Below are positions 1 to 6,971 of a stretch of DNA of 11,433 nt, in pieces. The notes under the pieces are model-generated. The model was not told the origin of the DNA. It did no database searches and saw nothing but the letters and a program-made list of their open reading frames with translations. Source of the stretch: Actinomycetales bacterium (GTDB lineage Bacteria > Actinomycetota > Actinomycetes > Actinomycetales > Dermabacteraceae); contig JAAZLF010000710.1 in NCBI GenBank assembly GCA_012799425.1, positions 1 to 11,433 on the forward strand, in the 5' to 3' direction. Within the stretch, counting starts at the first letter, position 1; every line of letters starts with the position of its first letter. A program made the position numbers and the translations under genes.

Positions 1-1067
1 CGACTCGTGTCCTCGCCCGCCGGGCGGTCATCCTCGCCACCGGTTCAAGCGCGTCGATCCCCGACGAGCTCGAGGAGCTCATTCCCTGGACGTCACGGGA
101 TGCGACCGGAGTACGGGAGGTCCCGGACCGCCTGGTGATCGTGGGCGGTGGCGTGGTGGCCGTCGAGGCCGCAACCTGGATGGCAGCGCTCGACAGCGAT
201 GTCACCCTGATGGTGCGAGGCAGCACGCTGCTGAGCGGGTTCGAACCGTTCGCGGGGAAGCACGTGCTGGACGCACTGCTGGAACACGGGGTCACGGTCG
301 AGTTCGGCACCACCGTGCTCTCCGGAGAGCGCGAGGACGCCCGCGCGACGGGGCTGGGCCGTATCCACGGCGGTCTAGTGACGTTGCAGGTCCAGGACGC
401 CAGCGGCATCCGCGAGGTCGTGACCGACGAGCTGCTGGCCGCCACCGGGCGTCGCCCTCGCCTCGATGACGTCGGTCTCGAGACGATCGGGCTCACCGCA
501 CAGGACGTCACCGGCGCCGAACATCCGCCGGCCGACGATACGGGCGCGACAGCTCTGCCCTCGTGGCTGCACGCAGTGGGTGACGCGAGCGGAGAGTCAC
601 CGTTGACGCACTGGGGCAAGTACCGCGCCCGAGTGATCGGGCAGAGCATCCGTGCCGGCGCAACCGATGAAGCGCTCGAACCGGCTCCGGAGAACGTGCC
701 GGTCCCCCAGGTGGTGTTCACAGATCCGCAGGTCGCGTCCGTCGGGCTCACCGCAGCGGCAGCCCGCGAGGCGGGGTATGAGGTCGTGACCGCCCAGGTC
801 CCCTACAGCGGAGCAGCAGGTGCCTCGCTGCTGCGCGACGATGTGGACGGCACTGCGCAGCTGGTGGTGGATGCGCACACCCAGCAGCTGGTGGGAGCCA
901 CTTTCGTGGGACCAGAGGCATCCGAGCTGCTGCACGGGGCGACCATCGCGATCGTCGGGGCGGTCCCGGTGCACGTGCTGCGCCATGCGGTGCCGAGCTT
1001 CCCCGCCGTCTCCGAGCTGTGGCTGCGCCTGCTCGAGGAGCTGCCGGCACGGATGCGCAGGAGCTGA
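1..1067 (+). CDS. FAD/NAD(P)-dependent oxidoreductase, class I disulfide-reductase fold (5' end missing)
   Basis: The reading frame is open from the window edge (first full codon at 3) to TGA 1065-1067, giving 354 visible residues. About 100-120 N-terminal residues are expected to lie outside, including the first FAD-binding GxGxxG and any redox-active CxxxxC pair. Visible parts in order: the AVILATG strand (nt 24-44), the NAD(P)-binding GGGVVAVE loop (144-167), the second FAD motif HAVGDA (570-587), and a C-terminal dimerisation domain starting near VVFTDPQVASVGLT and ending in PSFPAVSE (to 1016). This order is that of dihydrolipoamide dehydrogenase, mercuric reductase and related flavoproteins. 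The substrate cannot be assigned. In the C-terminal catalytic motif the usual His (HPTxSE) is Phe (FPAVSE, Phe codon 999-1001), while the Glu is kept. This suggests a flavoprotein that is not a standard disulfide reductase. The family call is firm and the function open. Confidence 0.9.
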   Translation, partial: TRVLARRAVILATGSSASIPDELEELIPWTSRDATGVREVPDRLVIVGGGVVAVEAATWMAALDSDVTLMVRGSTLLSGFEPFAGKHVLDALLEHGVTVEFGTTVLSGEREDARATGLGRIHGGLVTLQVQDASGIREVVTDELLAATGRRPRLDDVGLETIGLTAQDVTGAEHPPADDTGATALPSWLHAVGDASGESPLTHWGKYRARVIGQSIRAGATDEALEPAPENVPVPQVVFTDPQVASVGLTAAAAREAGYEVVTAQVPYSGAAGASLLRDDVDGTAQLVVDAHTQQLVGATFVGPEASELLHGATIAIVGAVPVHVLRHAVPSFPAVSELWLRLLEELPARMRRS

Positions 1068-1132
1068 AGCAGCCCGCCGCCTCGCGGCAACAGCGCCGCT
1101 CAGCAACGCTCAGCACGACTCCGTCGCGCTCG

Positions 1133-1201
1133 CCCCGTCGCCGCGTTGCCCCGTTGCCCCGTTGCCCCGTTGCCCCGTTACCGCGTTACCGCGTTACCGC
1201 G
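1133..1201. repeat. 8-bp tandem repeat in the spacer after the oxidoreductase
   Basis: Eight head-to-tail 8-bp units run from 1133 to 1196, with a 5-nt partial copy to 1201. The first is CCCCGTCG, followed by CCGCGTTG, three CCCCGTTG, one CCCCGTTA and two CCGCGTTA. The units thus drift from one variant to another along the array. The array lies in the 284-bp spacer 1068-1351, which otherwise holds a short GC hairpin (stem arms 1084-1088 and 1095-1099) and the hairpin at 1241-1258. Because 8 is not a multiple of 3, the array is unlikely to be coding. It looks like a slippage-prone minisatellite. Confidence 0.85.
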
Positions 1202-1240
1202 ACTCACGTATCTCTCGCCCTCGCGCCTGCTCTCGCACAG

Positions 1241-1258
1241 CTCCTCCCTTCGGAGGAG
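1241..1258 (+). other. Small hairpin containing an SD-like GGAGGAG
   Basis: CTCCTCC (1241-1247) and GGAGGAG (1252-1258) form a perfect 7-bp stem with a 4-nt CTTC loop. No T-run follows, so it is a weak terminator candidate for the upstream gene. The right arm is a strong Shine-Dalgarno match that abuts an ATG (1259) in frame with the next gene, but the spacing is zero. The hairpin may be a leader structure or a terminator; I cannot tell which. Confidence 0.4.
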
Positions 1259-1351
1259 ATGACAGATCGCACTGGTGCAGCGGCCGACGGATCGGATGGA
1301 ATAGGTCCATGCCACCGAGCTGCGGCGGCGAGACGCCACCCGGGGAGAAAC

Positions 1352-2047
1352 ATGTTCAGTCGGCTGAAGCGCTCGCACGACCTCCGACGGGCGAAGCCCG
1401 GAGACGGCAGCGCGCTGAAGGATCTGGCCTGGTGGCAGCTGCTCACCCGCACCCAGTTCTTCCTCGACCCGGCCGAGCCCGAGGGGCGCGCCGAGCTCTA
1501 CACCGTGGACGTCCGCTATCTCGCCTCCGAGCTCGAGGGCGGGAAGATCGCCGAGGGCGCACGGCACGCCCCCGTCGCGCTGTACCGGGACGGCCGGCAG
1601 CAGCTGATCGCGAACCCACCGGTGGCCTTCGCCGTGCCGGGCGGCGTGATCGAGGTGGGGACAAGCATGTACGGGCTGACGCGGATGCATCTCGTTCCCG
1701 ATGACGGCAGCCCCGATCGAACCCTGCGCCCGCACCGACGCTCCCTGGAGGGTCTGCGTGCACGCTTCGACCGTCGCCATCCGGCCGCCAGCCGGGTGGT
1801 CGGTCTGCTGGCGGTGCTGATCCTGCTGGTGGGCCTGGTGCTGATGGTGCCGCAGGCTGCGGAGATCGCGACGAGCCTGGACATGGTGGCCGAGCGGGTG
1901 GGGACGTTCACGTCTCCGATCCAGCTGCCCACCTGGCTGAACACCTCGCTGCTCATCGCGGGTGCACTTGCAGCGACCGAGCGTGCGCTCACGCTGCGCA
2001 ATCACTGGCTGATCGACGCCGACACCACCTGGACCTCCTTCACCTGA
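1352..2047 (+). CDS. Uncharacterised protein with two C-terminal membrane segments
   Basis: This encodes 231 residues and I do not recognise the family. ATG 1352 is chosen because GGGGAG lies at 1342-1347, although the spacing of 4 nt is short. An in-frame ATG at 1259 would add 31 low-complexity residues and has no usable ribosome site. The first 145 or so residues are soluble, rich in Arg, Asp and Glu, and contain strand-like stretches such as LYTVDVRYL and VAFAVPGGVIEVG. A clear hydrophobic helix covers residues 149-167 (LLAVLILLVGLVLMVP). A weaker one covers about 196-212 (LNTSLLIAGALAATE). With two helices, both ends should be cytoplasmic, given the Arg/His-rich stretch before the first. 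There is no signal peptide and no catalytic motif. The gene is separated from the upstream oxidoreductase by 284 bp and converges on the permease, so it is probably transcribed alone. Confidence 0.8.
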   Translation: MFSRLKRSHDLRRAKPGDGSALKDLAWWQLLTRTQFFLDPAEPEGRAELYTVDVRYLASELEGGKIAEGARHAPVALYRDGRQQLIANPPVAFAVPGGVIEVGTSMYGLTRMHLVPDDGSPDRTLRPHRRSLEGLRARFDRRHPAASRVVGLLAVLILLVGLVLMVPQAAEIATSLDMVAERVGTFTSPIQLPTWLNTSLLIAGALAATERALTLRNHWLIDADTTWTSFT

Positions 2048-2056
2048 TCCAGCCGC

Positions 2057-2070
2057 GCCGCCGCAGCGGC
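2057..2070 (+). terminator. Weak GC hairpin just after the two-TM gene
   Basis: GCCGC (2057-2061) pairs with GCGGC (2066-2070) around a CGCA loop, 9 nt after the stop codon at 2045-2047. The stem is short and no T-run follows, so this is only a possible terminator. The larger inverted repeat at 2101-2171 may serve better. Confidence 0.25.
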
Positions 2071-2100
2071 ACATTGGTGGAGCAGTGCTGCGCCTTCGCG

Positions 2101-2171
2101 GCATCCACCGTCCTCATGCGTACACGTCGCCGGTATATCGCGAGGGTTGTACGTATGAGGACGGTCGATGC
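2101..2171. repeat. Long near-perfect inverted repeat (23-bp arms)
   Basis: The left arm 2101-2123 and right arm 2149-2171 are reverse complements at 21 of 23 positions; one of the two exceptions could be a G-T pair. The 25-nt centre (2124-2148) contains GGTATATCG, one of few AT-rich spots nearby. The repeat lies in the convergent gap between the two-TM gene and the permease. As RNA either strand would form a strong stem-loop, so a bidirectional terminator is possible. The arms are longer than needed for that, and there is no T-run. A mobile-element remnant or a recombination or binding site are alternatives. The right arm runs almost directly into the tandem array at 2184. Confidence 0.85.
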
Positions 2172-2183
2172 GCGGACGGGCCC

Positions 2184-2316
2184 CATACGGAGGAGCCCCG
2201 CACGGACAGGCCCATACGGAGGAGCCCCGCACGGACAGGCCCGTACGGAGGAGGCTCGCACAGAGGGGCCCCGTACGGACGAGTCCCGCACAGTGGAGGC
2301 CCGTACAGAGGAAGCC
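2184..2316. repeat. Tandem array of nine 14/15-bp units
   Basis: Nine units run without spacers. They alternate between a CGTACGGAGGAGCCC-like form and a CGCACGGACAGGCC-like form. The first four units are two exact copies of a 29-bp pair (2184-2212 and 2213-2241). The remaining five are degenerate 15-bp units starting at 2242, 2257, 2272, 2287 and 2302. A degenerate half copy precedes the array (2171-2183). All frames stay fairly open across it and read as pentapeptide-like strings, but the two 14-bp units would shift any frame. No start with a ribosome site leads into it, so I treat it as non-coding. It lies in the 364-bp gap 2048-2411, in which I see no gene. Confidence 0.85.
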
Positions 2317-2360
2317 CTTGACCGCACAGGCCGCCGCGCGGAGAGGCCAGCAGGGAGCGG

Positions 2361-2409
2361 GGGCGGCAGGGCAGTGCGGCAGGTCGCCGCCGCCGACTCG
2401 CTGCCGCCC
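2361..2409 (-). terminator. Nested GC hairpin directly after the permease stop
   Basis: GGGCGGCAG (2361-2369) pairs with CTGCCGCCC (2401-2409). Inside the 31-nt loop a second stem forms from GCGGC (2376-2380) and GCCGC (2386-2390). It begins 2 bp past the stop codon of the leftward permease gene. There is no T-run, which is common for high-GC actinobacterial terminators. Confidence 0.5.
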
Positions 2410-2411
2410 GT

Positions 2412-3836
2412 TCACCGCCGCACGGCCAGCACGATCGCGCGATATGCCACGCCGATCAGCAGGAGCACCACGCCGGAGACCACGGTGCTGCCCGGCAGGG
2501 CCGCGACCAGCGCCAGGCAGCCTGCCAGGCCCACCACCTGCATCACCTTCGGGAACAGCCGCCACTGGCCCTGCTGGGTGAGGGCGGCGAGGTTCGCGAT
2601 CGCGTAGTAGAGCAGCACCCCGAAGGAGGAGGCGGCGATCGCGACCAGCACGTCGGAGGCCAGCAGCACCAGCAGCACGATCGCGATCCCGGCGACCACC
2701 TCGGCCCGCTGCGGCACCGCGTACCGGTTGCTGGAGCGCGCCAACGGACGGGGCAGGTCCCCGCCGCGGGCCATGGCGAGCATGGTGCGGGAGACCCCGG
2801 CGACCAGGGCGAGCAACGCCCCCGCAGCGGCCGCGACCGCGCCGACTGTGATGACCGCTCCCCACGCGCCCCCGGCGCCGACGGCCTGCAATGCGGCGAG
2901 GAACGGCGCGGGTCCCCAGCCCTGCGCGCCCGGTGCGGGGCCGACGAGGACCAGCACCACCGACAGCGCCAGGTACAGCACCGCCACCACGGCGAGGGCC
3001 GTGACGATCGCGCGGGGGATGGTGCGGCGCGGGGAGATGACCTCCTCGCCGAGGGTCGCGACCCTCGCGTACCCGGCGAAGGCGAAGAACATCAGCGCGG
3101 CGGCCTGCACCACGGCGAGCGCGACCCCGGCGATGCCGCCGGTGCCGGCACCGAGCACGGCGGCGAGTCCCCCGTCCCACAAGCCCGCGCCGACGCCGGC
3201 GAGGGGGCCGGGGACGGTCCACGGGCTGGTCCCGTCCGCCCCGGCACCACCCGCACCGGGCCCCGCCGATCCCGCCGGCGCCGCGGCCAGGCCGACCACG
3301 AGCCGCGCGCCGGTGAGCACCAGCGCGAGCAGCGCCACGGTGACCAGAACTCGGGCCAGAGCGGCGGTGCGGGTGATGCCCACCAGGTTCACGCCGACCA
3401 GGGCCATCACCACGAGAGCGGCGACCAGGCGCTGAGCGGGCTCGGGCACCAGGTAGGCGGAGATGACCAGCGCCATCGCAGCGCAGGAGGCGATCTTGCC
3501 GATCACGAAGCTCCACCCGGCCAGGAACCCCCACCACGGGCCGAGCTGCTCGCGCCCGTAGTGGTAGGTGCCGCCGGAGCTGGGGTGCTGGGCGGCGAGC
3601 TGGGCGGTGGAGGTCGCATTGCACAGCGCGACCACGGCGGCGATCAGCACGGCCAGCGGGGCGAGCGCCCCCGCGAGGTCCTGGGCGGCGCCGAGGGAGA
3701 CGAAGGCACCGGCGCCGATCATCGAGGCGAGCCCGATGATCACCGCGTCGCGCAGGCCGAGCCGACGGGCGAGACCGCCCGAGACAGGGGTCCCGATGCT
3801 GTGTGCGCCGAGCGGGCGGCCGGGAGAGGTGTTCAT
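2412..3836 (-). CDS. APC-family amino-acid permease
   Basis: This is a 474-residue integral membrane protein, close to the usual length and predicted 12-helix layout of the amino acid-polyamine-organocation family (APC; secondary transport of amino acids or polyamines). The unwound first helix carries the substrate-binding GLASMIGAGAF (residues 35-45). The helix 6 region shows FFAFAGYARVATLGEEV (250-266), followed by SPRRTIPRAI (268-277). The conserved cytoplasmic SRTMLAMARGGDLPRPLA lies at 349-366. A Gly/Ala/Pro-rich loop at about 185-215 is longer than usual. Substrate cannot be told from sequence. The start at 3836 is the only Met before the first helix, but its ribosome site is weak (GAACGGA on the minus strand). 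The gene follows the nuclease gene on the same strand after 62 bp containing a strong hairpin, so it is probably only partly co-transcribed with it. Confidence 0.93.
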   Translation of the reverse strand: MNTSPGRPLGAHSIGTPVSGGLARRLGLRDAVIIGLASMIGAGAFVSLGAAQDLAGALAPLAVLIAAVVALCNATSTAQLAAQHPSSGGTYHYGREQLGPWWGFLAGWSFVIGKIASCAAMALVISAYLVPEPAQRLVAALVVMALVGVNLVGITRTAALARVLVTVALLALVLTGARLVVGLAAAPAGSAGPGAGGAGADGTSPWTVPGPLAGVGAGLWDGGLAAVLGAGTGGIAGVALAVVQAAALMFFAFAGYARVATLGEEVISPRRTIPRAIVTALAVVAVLYLALSVVLVLVGPAPGAQGWGPAPFLAALQAVGAGGAWGAVITVGAVAAAAGALLALVAGVSRTMLAMARGGDLPRPLARSSNRYAVPQRAEVVAGIAIVLLVLLASDVLVAIAASSFGVLLYYAIANLAALTQQGQWRLFPKVMQVVGLAGCLALVAALPGSTVVSGVVLLLIGVAYRAIVLAVRR

Positions 3837-3854
3837 GTCATCCGTTCACAGGGA

Positions 3855-3886
3855 GGGCGGGGCCGAGCAAGTACCCGGCCCCGCCC
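3855..3886 (-). terminator. Perfect 11-bp GC hairpin after the nuclease gene
   Basis: GGGCGGGGCCG (3855-3865) pairs perfectly with CGGCCCCGCCC (3876-3886) around a 10-nt loop. It lies 12 bp past the nuclease stop codon and before the permease start. No T-run follows on the minus strand. Termination may be partial, leaving some read-through into the permease. Confidence 0.65.
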
Positions 3887-3898
3887 CAGGAGATCAGA

Positions 3899-6865
3899 TC
3901 AGCTGCGATCCAGGCGACCCTGCAGCCGCGTCGCGCCGATCCCGGCGATCACCAGCAGCCCGGCGCCCGCGGCGAACGGCAGGGCTCCGAAGCCGGTGCG
4001 GGCGAGCGCGGAGAGGTTCCCCCCGGGACGGGCGGCCTCCGTCGAGGCTCCCTCCTCGGCCCCGTCGGCCGTTCCCGTGCCGGCGCTCGTCCCGGCGCTC
4101 GTCCCGGCGCCGTCCTGGCCGTCGGCGCCACCCGGCGCGTCCTCGCCCGGCGCGTCGTCGCCGTCACCCGGTTCGCCACCTTCGCCCGGCGCATCGCCGT
4201 CATCCGGTGCGTCGTCCTCGGCCGGCGGTGCGGGTGTCTCCGTCTCGGGGAACCCGGCCTCCAGGCCCACGATGATCGGGTCGTGGTCGGAGGAGGCGAA
4301 GGGGCCGTCCTCGTGGAGGTCGGTGGCGTTGTTCTGGTAGCGGCCGTACTGGGCCATCACGGTCTCGGGACCATTGATCTGCCAGTCGGTCGCACCGGTG
4401 ACGCGCTCGGCGGCGCTCGCGGAGCCGATCACGTGATCGAGGGAGCCGACCATGCCGCCGTAGCTGTAGGACCAGCCCTCGGGGTCGTGCTCCGCCCCGA
4501 GGTTCATGAAGCCCTGCTCGTAGAAGAGCTGCAGCGGCTCCTCCTGGGTGTAGGCGTTGAAGTCGCCGCCGTGCAGCACATCCTCCACGCCCTGCTCCGC
4601 CGCGGTCTCCTCGCCCCAGGCCAGCAGCGCCTCGGCCTGCTGGAGGCGGGAGGTGCGGGCGTTGCCCTGGACCGGGTCCTCGGCCAGGCCCGAGTCCTCG
4701 GCGTCGCTGGACCCCTTGGACTTGAAGTGGTTGATGGTGAAGAAGAACGGCTCGCCCTCGACCGCCTCGCCCTCGACCGCCTCGTCGGCCTCGCCGCTGA
4801 CCGGCACGAAGACCTGTCCGATGGGCTCGCGGGCGTTGTCGAAGGCATCGTGGTCGGCGAGGATCTGCGCGCCGCCCTGCGGGGTCACCGCGGCGGGACG
4901 GTAGATGATCGCATTGGTGATCGCGTCCTGCCCGCCGTCCAGGCCCAGCTCGGCGTAGGCGTCACCGGTGGGGACGAACGCCCAGGTGCCCTCGCCGTCC
5001 TTCTCGTCGAGAGCGGCGACCAGGGTGGCGGTGGCCTCGTCGGCGTCCTCGCCCAGGCGGGCGGAGTTCTCGATCTCGGTCAGGCCCACCACGTCCGCGT
5101 CGGTGCCGGAGATGGCGTCGACGATCTTGGACTGCTGGCGCTCGAGGTCCTCGGCGCCCCAGGCTCCGCGCAGGTCGCAGCCGCCGCGCACGGTGGTGCC
5201 CTCGCCGTGCATGTTCGTGTACGGCTCGCAGCCGGGGGTGTCCTCGCCGAGGGTGGTGAAGTAGTTCAGCACGTTGAAGGTCGCGACCTTCACGTCACCG
5301 CCCACCTCGGCCGGGGTGTCCGAGCGGGTGTTCTCGAAGTCGACCCCGTCGGTCTCCGCGGAGTCCCACGGGGTGGTGGTGTTCAGCTTCCAGGCGCCGA
5401 AGGAGTAGGTGACCACGACCGGCTCGGTGAAGCTGGCCGCGGCACCCACGCGCACGGGCTCCTCGGTGGTCAGCCAGCTCATCGGCTGGTCGGGGCTGTT
5501 CTGGAAGTTGGTGGTGCGGCCGTCGTCCAGCAGCACCTTCAGCTCCTCGCGGCCCTCGAAGTAGGCGGTGGCCTCCTCGCCGGGGCGCATGATGTCGCCG
5601 GCCTGGAGCAGCGGCTGGTCGCCGATCGCGAGGGTCACCTCGCCGAAGCGGCCCGTGTCGTACACGTCGGTGACGGTGAAGTCGCCCTCGCCGGGCAGGT
5701 AGAGCATGTGCTCGATGCTCTCGCGCCGCTCCTGCTCGACGGGGAAGCCGTCCTCGAGGGTGAGCGGCTCGACGGGGTCGAGCGGTGCCTCGAGGTGCTC
5801 GAGGCCTTCGGTGCCGACGGTGACCTGGGTGGACTCGTTGAACTCGGCGACCTCTCCGGTCACGCGCACGGAGTCGCCGATCTCCACGTCGGAGGCGGTC
5901 TGCGGAGAGTAGACGAACACGGCGGTGGAGCCGTCATGCGTGGAGAAGTCCAGTGCGCCGCCGGTGCCGGCGGTCTGGATGACGTAGCCGTTCAGCCCGC
6001 CGGTGGCGTACACCGCGGTGACCACGCCCTCGGTGGTCACGGGCTGTCCCTCCAGGGGGCTGGCCGCGCCGGTGCCCTGGATCTCGGCGATCGAGACCTC
6101 GGTGGGTTCCGCGGGCGGCTCCTCCGGTTCGCCGGGCTCCTCCGGTTCGCCGGGCTCCTCGGGGTCCACGGGCTCCTCCGGCTCGCCGGGGCTCTCCCCC
6201 GCGCTCTCGCCGGCGGAGTTGGTGGGCGTGGGCGCGCCGACCTCGAAATCCGTGGAGTTCTCGCCGCTCGCGGCGATGCGGGAGAGGGAGGTGGTGTTGG
6301 AGGTCGCGGCGGCGGGCGCCTCGCCGGAGTACTTGTTCGCGCCGTTGCCCCAGCCCACGAGGTCGATCACGGTCGGGTCCTCGGAGCAGGCGGTCGCGGA
6401 GCAGACCAGTGCGCCCTCGGTGTCGGTCAGGGCGACGGTGCCGGCCGAGCCGCCCATGGCCAGGTTCCCGGTCGCATCCGGGGCGGGCAGCGGCGTGCTG
6501 CCGCCGTTGCCCTGGGCGAGCTGGATCAGGAAGGTGCCGCCGGCGGGGACGGTGCCGGTCAGCTCCATCGAGCTGTTGCCGAAGCTGCCGGTGGCGGAGG
6601 CGTAGTCCAGGGTCCAGCCGGTGATGTCGATATCGGCGTCGGACGTGTTGGTCAGCTCCACGAAGTCGTGGGTGAGATCGGCGCCGCTGTTGCCGCCGCC
6701 TCCGTAGACCTCGTTGATCCGGATGTCGCCGGGGCTGACGACGGCGGCCTGGGCGGCGAGGGTGAGGCCCGGCGCGAGGCTCAGGCCGAGGGCGAGGGCG
6801 GCTGCGGCGCTGCCGACGCGCGTCAGGCGCGAGCGGAGGCCGGGGCCGTGGGCGGTGCTGCTCAT
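3899..6865 (-). CDS. Cell wall-anchored extracellular nuclease, ExeM/NucH type
   Basis: This 988-residue secreted protein is predicted to cut extracellular DNA or RNA at the cell surface. A signal peptide (Arg-rich start, hydrophobic 19-40, likely cleavage after AQA near 40) leads into a lamin-tail domain (about 45-165, INEVYGGGGNSGADLTHDF). A Glu/Pro linker (219-255) follows, then an OB-fold-like region (about 256-355). The endonuclease/exonuclease/phosphatase domain spans about 525-868. Its metal and catalytic motifs are all present: ATFNVLNYF (N531), GLTEIEN (E597), NHFKSKGS (H713), GGDFNAY (D768, N770), SLDH (D810, H811) and SSDHDP (D860, H861). An acidic Gly-rich wall-spanning stretch (875-950) ends in LARTG (954-958), a hydrophobic helix and RLQGRLDRS, a sortase signal. 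Start 6865 has AGGAG (plus 6875-6879) 9 nt upstream. The gene lies 106 bp after the 5'-nucleotidase gene on the same strand. The domain order matches ExeM/NucH nucleases; specificity for DNA over RNA is inferred. Confidence 0.95.
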   Translation of the reverse strand: MSSTAHGPGLRSRLTRVGSAAAALALGLSLAPGLTLAAQAAVVSPGDIRINEVYGGGGNSGADLTHDFVELTNTSDADIDITGWTLDYASATGSFGNSSMELTGTVPAGGTFLIQLAQGNGGSTPLPAPDATGNLAMGGSAGTVALTDTEGALVCSATACSEDPTVIDLVGWGNGANKYSGEAPAAATSNTTSLSRIAASGENSTDFEVGAPTPTNSAGESAGESPGEPEEPVDPEEPGEPEEPGEPEEPPAEPTEVSIAEIQGTGAASPLEGQPVTTEGVVTAVYATGGLNGYVIQTAGTGGALDFSTHDGSTAVFVYSPQTASDVEIGDSVRVTGEVAEFNESTQVTVGTEGLEHLEAPLDPVEPLTLEDGFPVEQERRESIEHMLYLPGEGDFTVTDVYDTGRFGEVTLAIGDQPLLQAGDIMRPGEEATAYFEGREELKVLLDDGRTTNFQNSPDQPMSWLTTEEPVRVGAAASFTEPVVVTYSFGAWKLNTTTPWDSAETDGVDFENTRSDTPAEVGGDVKVATFNVLNYFTTLGEDTPGCEPYTNMHGEGTTVRGGCDLRGAWGAEDLERQQSKIVDAISGTDADVVGLTEIENSARLGEDADEATATLVAALDEKDGEGTWAFVPTGDAYAELGLDGGQDAITNAIIYRPAAVTPQGGAQILADHDAFDNAREPIGQVFVPVSGEADEAVEGEAVEGEPFFFTINHFKSKGSSDAEDSGLAEDPVQGNARTSRLQQAEALLAWGEETAAEQGVEDVLHGGDFNAYTQEEPLQLFYEQGFMNLGAEHDPEGWSYSYGGMVGSLDHVIGSASAAERVTGATDWQINGPETVMAQYGRYQNNATDLHEDGPFASSDHDPIIVGLEAGFPETETPAPPAEDDAPDDGDAPGEGGEPGDGDDAPGEDAPGGADGQDGAGTSAGTSAGTGTADGAEEGASTEAARPGGNLSALARTGFGALPFAAGAGLLVIAGIGATRLQGRLDRS
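4751..4780 (-). repeat. Exact 15-bp tandem duplication inside the nuclease domain
   Basis: CTCGCCCTCGACCGC occurs twice in a row (4751-4765 and 4766-4780) and encodes a duplicated Ala-Val-Glu-Gly-Glu block. It falls in an acidic loop of the nuclease domain between VFVPVSGE and PFFFTINHF. The frame is kept, and the loop is probably surface-exposed and tolerant of length change. Confidence 0.85.
6121..6192 (-). repeat. 18-bp tandem repeat encoding the Glu/Pro linker of the nuclease
   Basis: Four 18-bp units begin at 6121, 6139, 6157 and 6175. The first two are identical and the others diverged. On the minus strand they encode EEPGEP-type hexapeptides forming the flexible linker between the lamin-tail domain and the OB-fold-like region. 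Recent slippage or recombination is likely, since the first two copies are exact. Confidence 0.85.
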
Positions 6866-6910
6866 GGGCAGGTGCTCCTGTGCGGGAGAAGGGGGTGAGC
6901 GGTGGGGCGG

Positions 6911-6959
6911 GCAGAGGAGGAGGGGCCGGGCCCGGGTGGGGTCCGGCCCCTCCGTCTGC
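6911..6959 (-). terminator. GC hairpin between the 5'-nucleotidase and nuclease genes
   Basis: The core stem AGGGGCCGG (6921-6929) with CCGGCCCCT (6943-6951) is perfect. Pairing extends outward through a small bulge to GCAGA (6911-6915) and TCTGC (6955-6959). It lies 12 bp past the 5'-nucleotidase stop and 45 bp before the nuclease start. No T-run follows. It may end or attenuate the transcript before the nuclease gene. Confidence 0.6.
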
Positions 6960-6971
6960 GGGGATGCGGGA

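Noticed and set aside
1259..1351. In-frame upstream start for the two-TM protein
   Set aside because: GGAGGAG abuts the ATG with no spacing and is inside a hairpin; the added 31 residues are low-complexity.
2184..2316. Possible CRISPR array
   Set aside because: Units of 14-15 bp follow each other directly, with no unique spacers and no cas gene nearby.
2074..2607. Plus-strand open frame reading RTEEARTEGPRTDESR-type repeats through the tandem array
   Set aside because: No ribosome site. It runs into the antisense of the permease 3' end, and 14-bp units break any repeat frame.
3803..6898. A 1031-codon open frame on the plus strand opposite the nuclease gene
   Set aside because: It is a mirror of the real gene caused by high GC at third codon positions. 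The product is Gly/Val/Leu/His-rich, with no domain or motif, whereas the minus strand encodes a complete ExeM/NucH protein.
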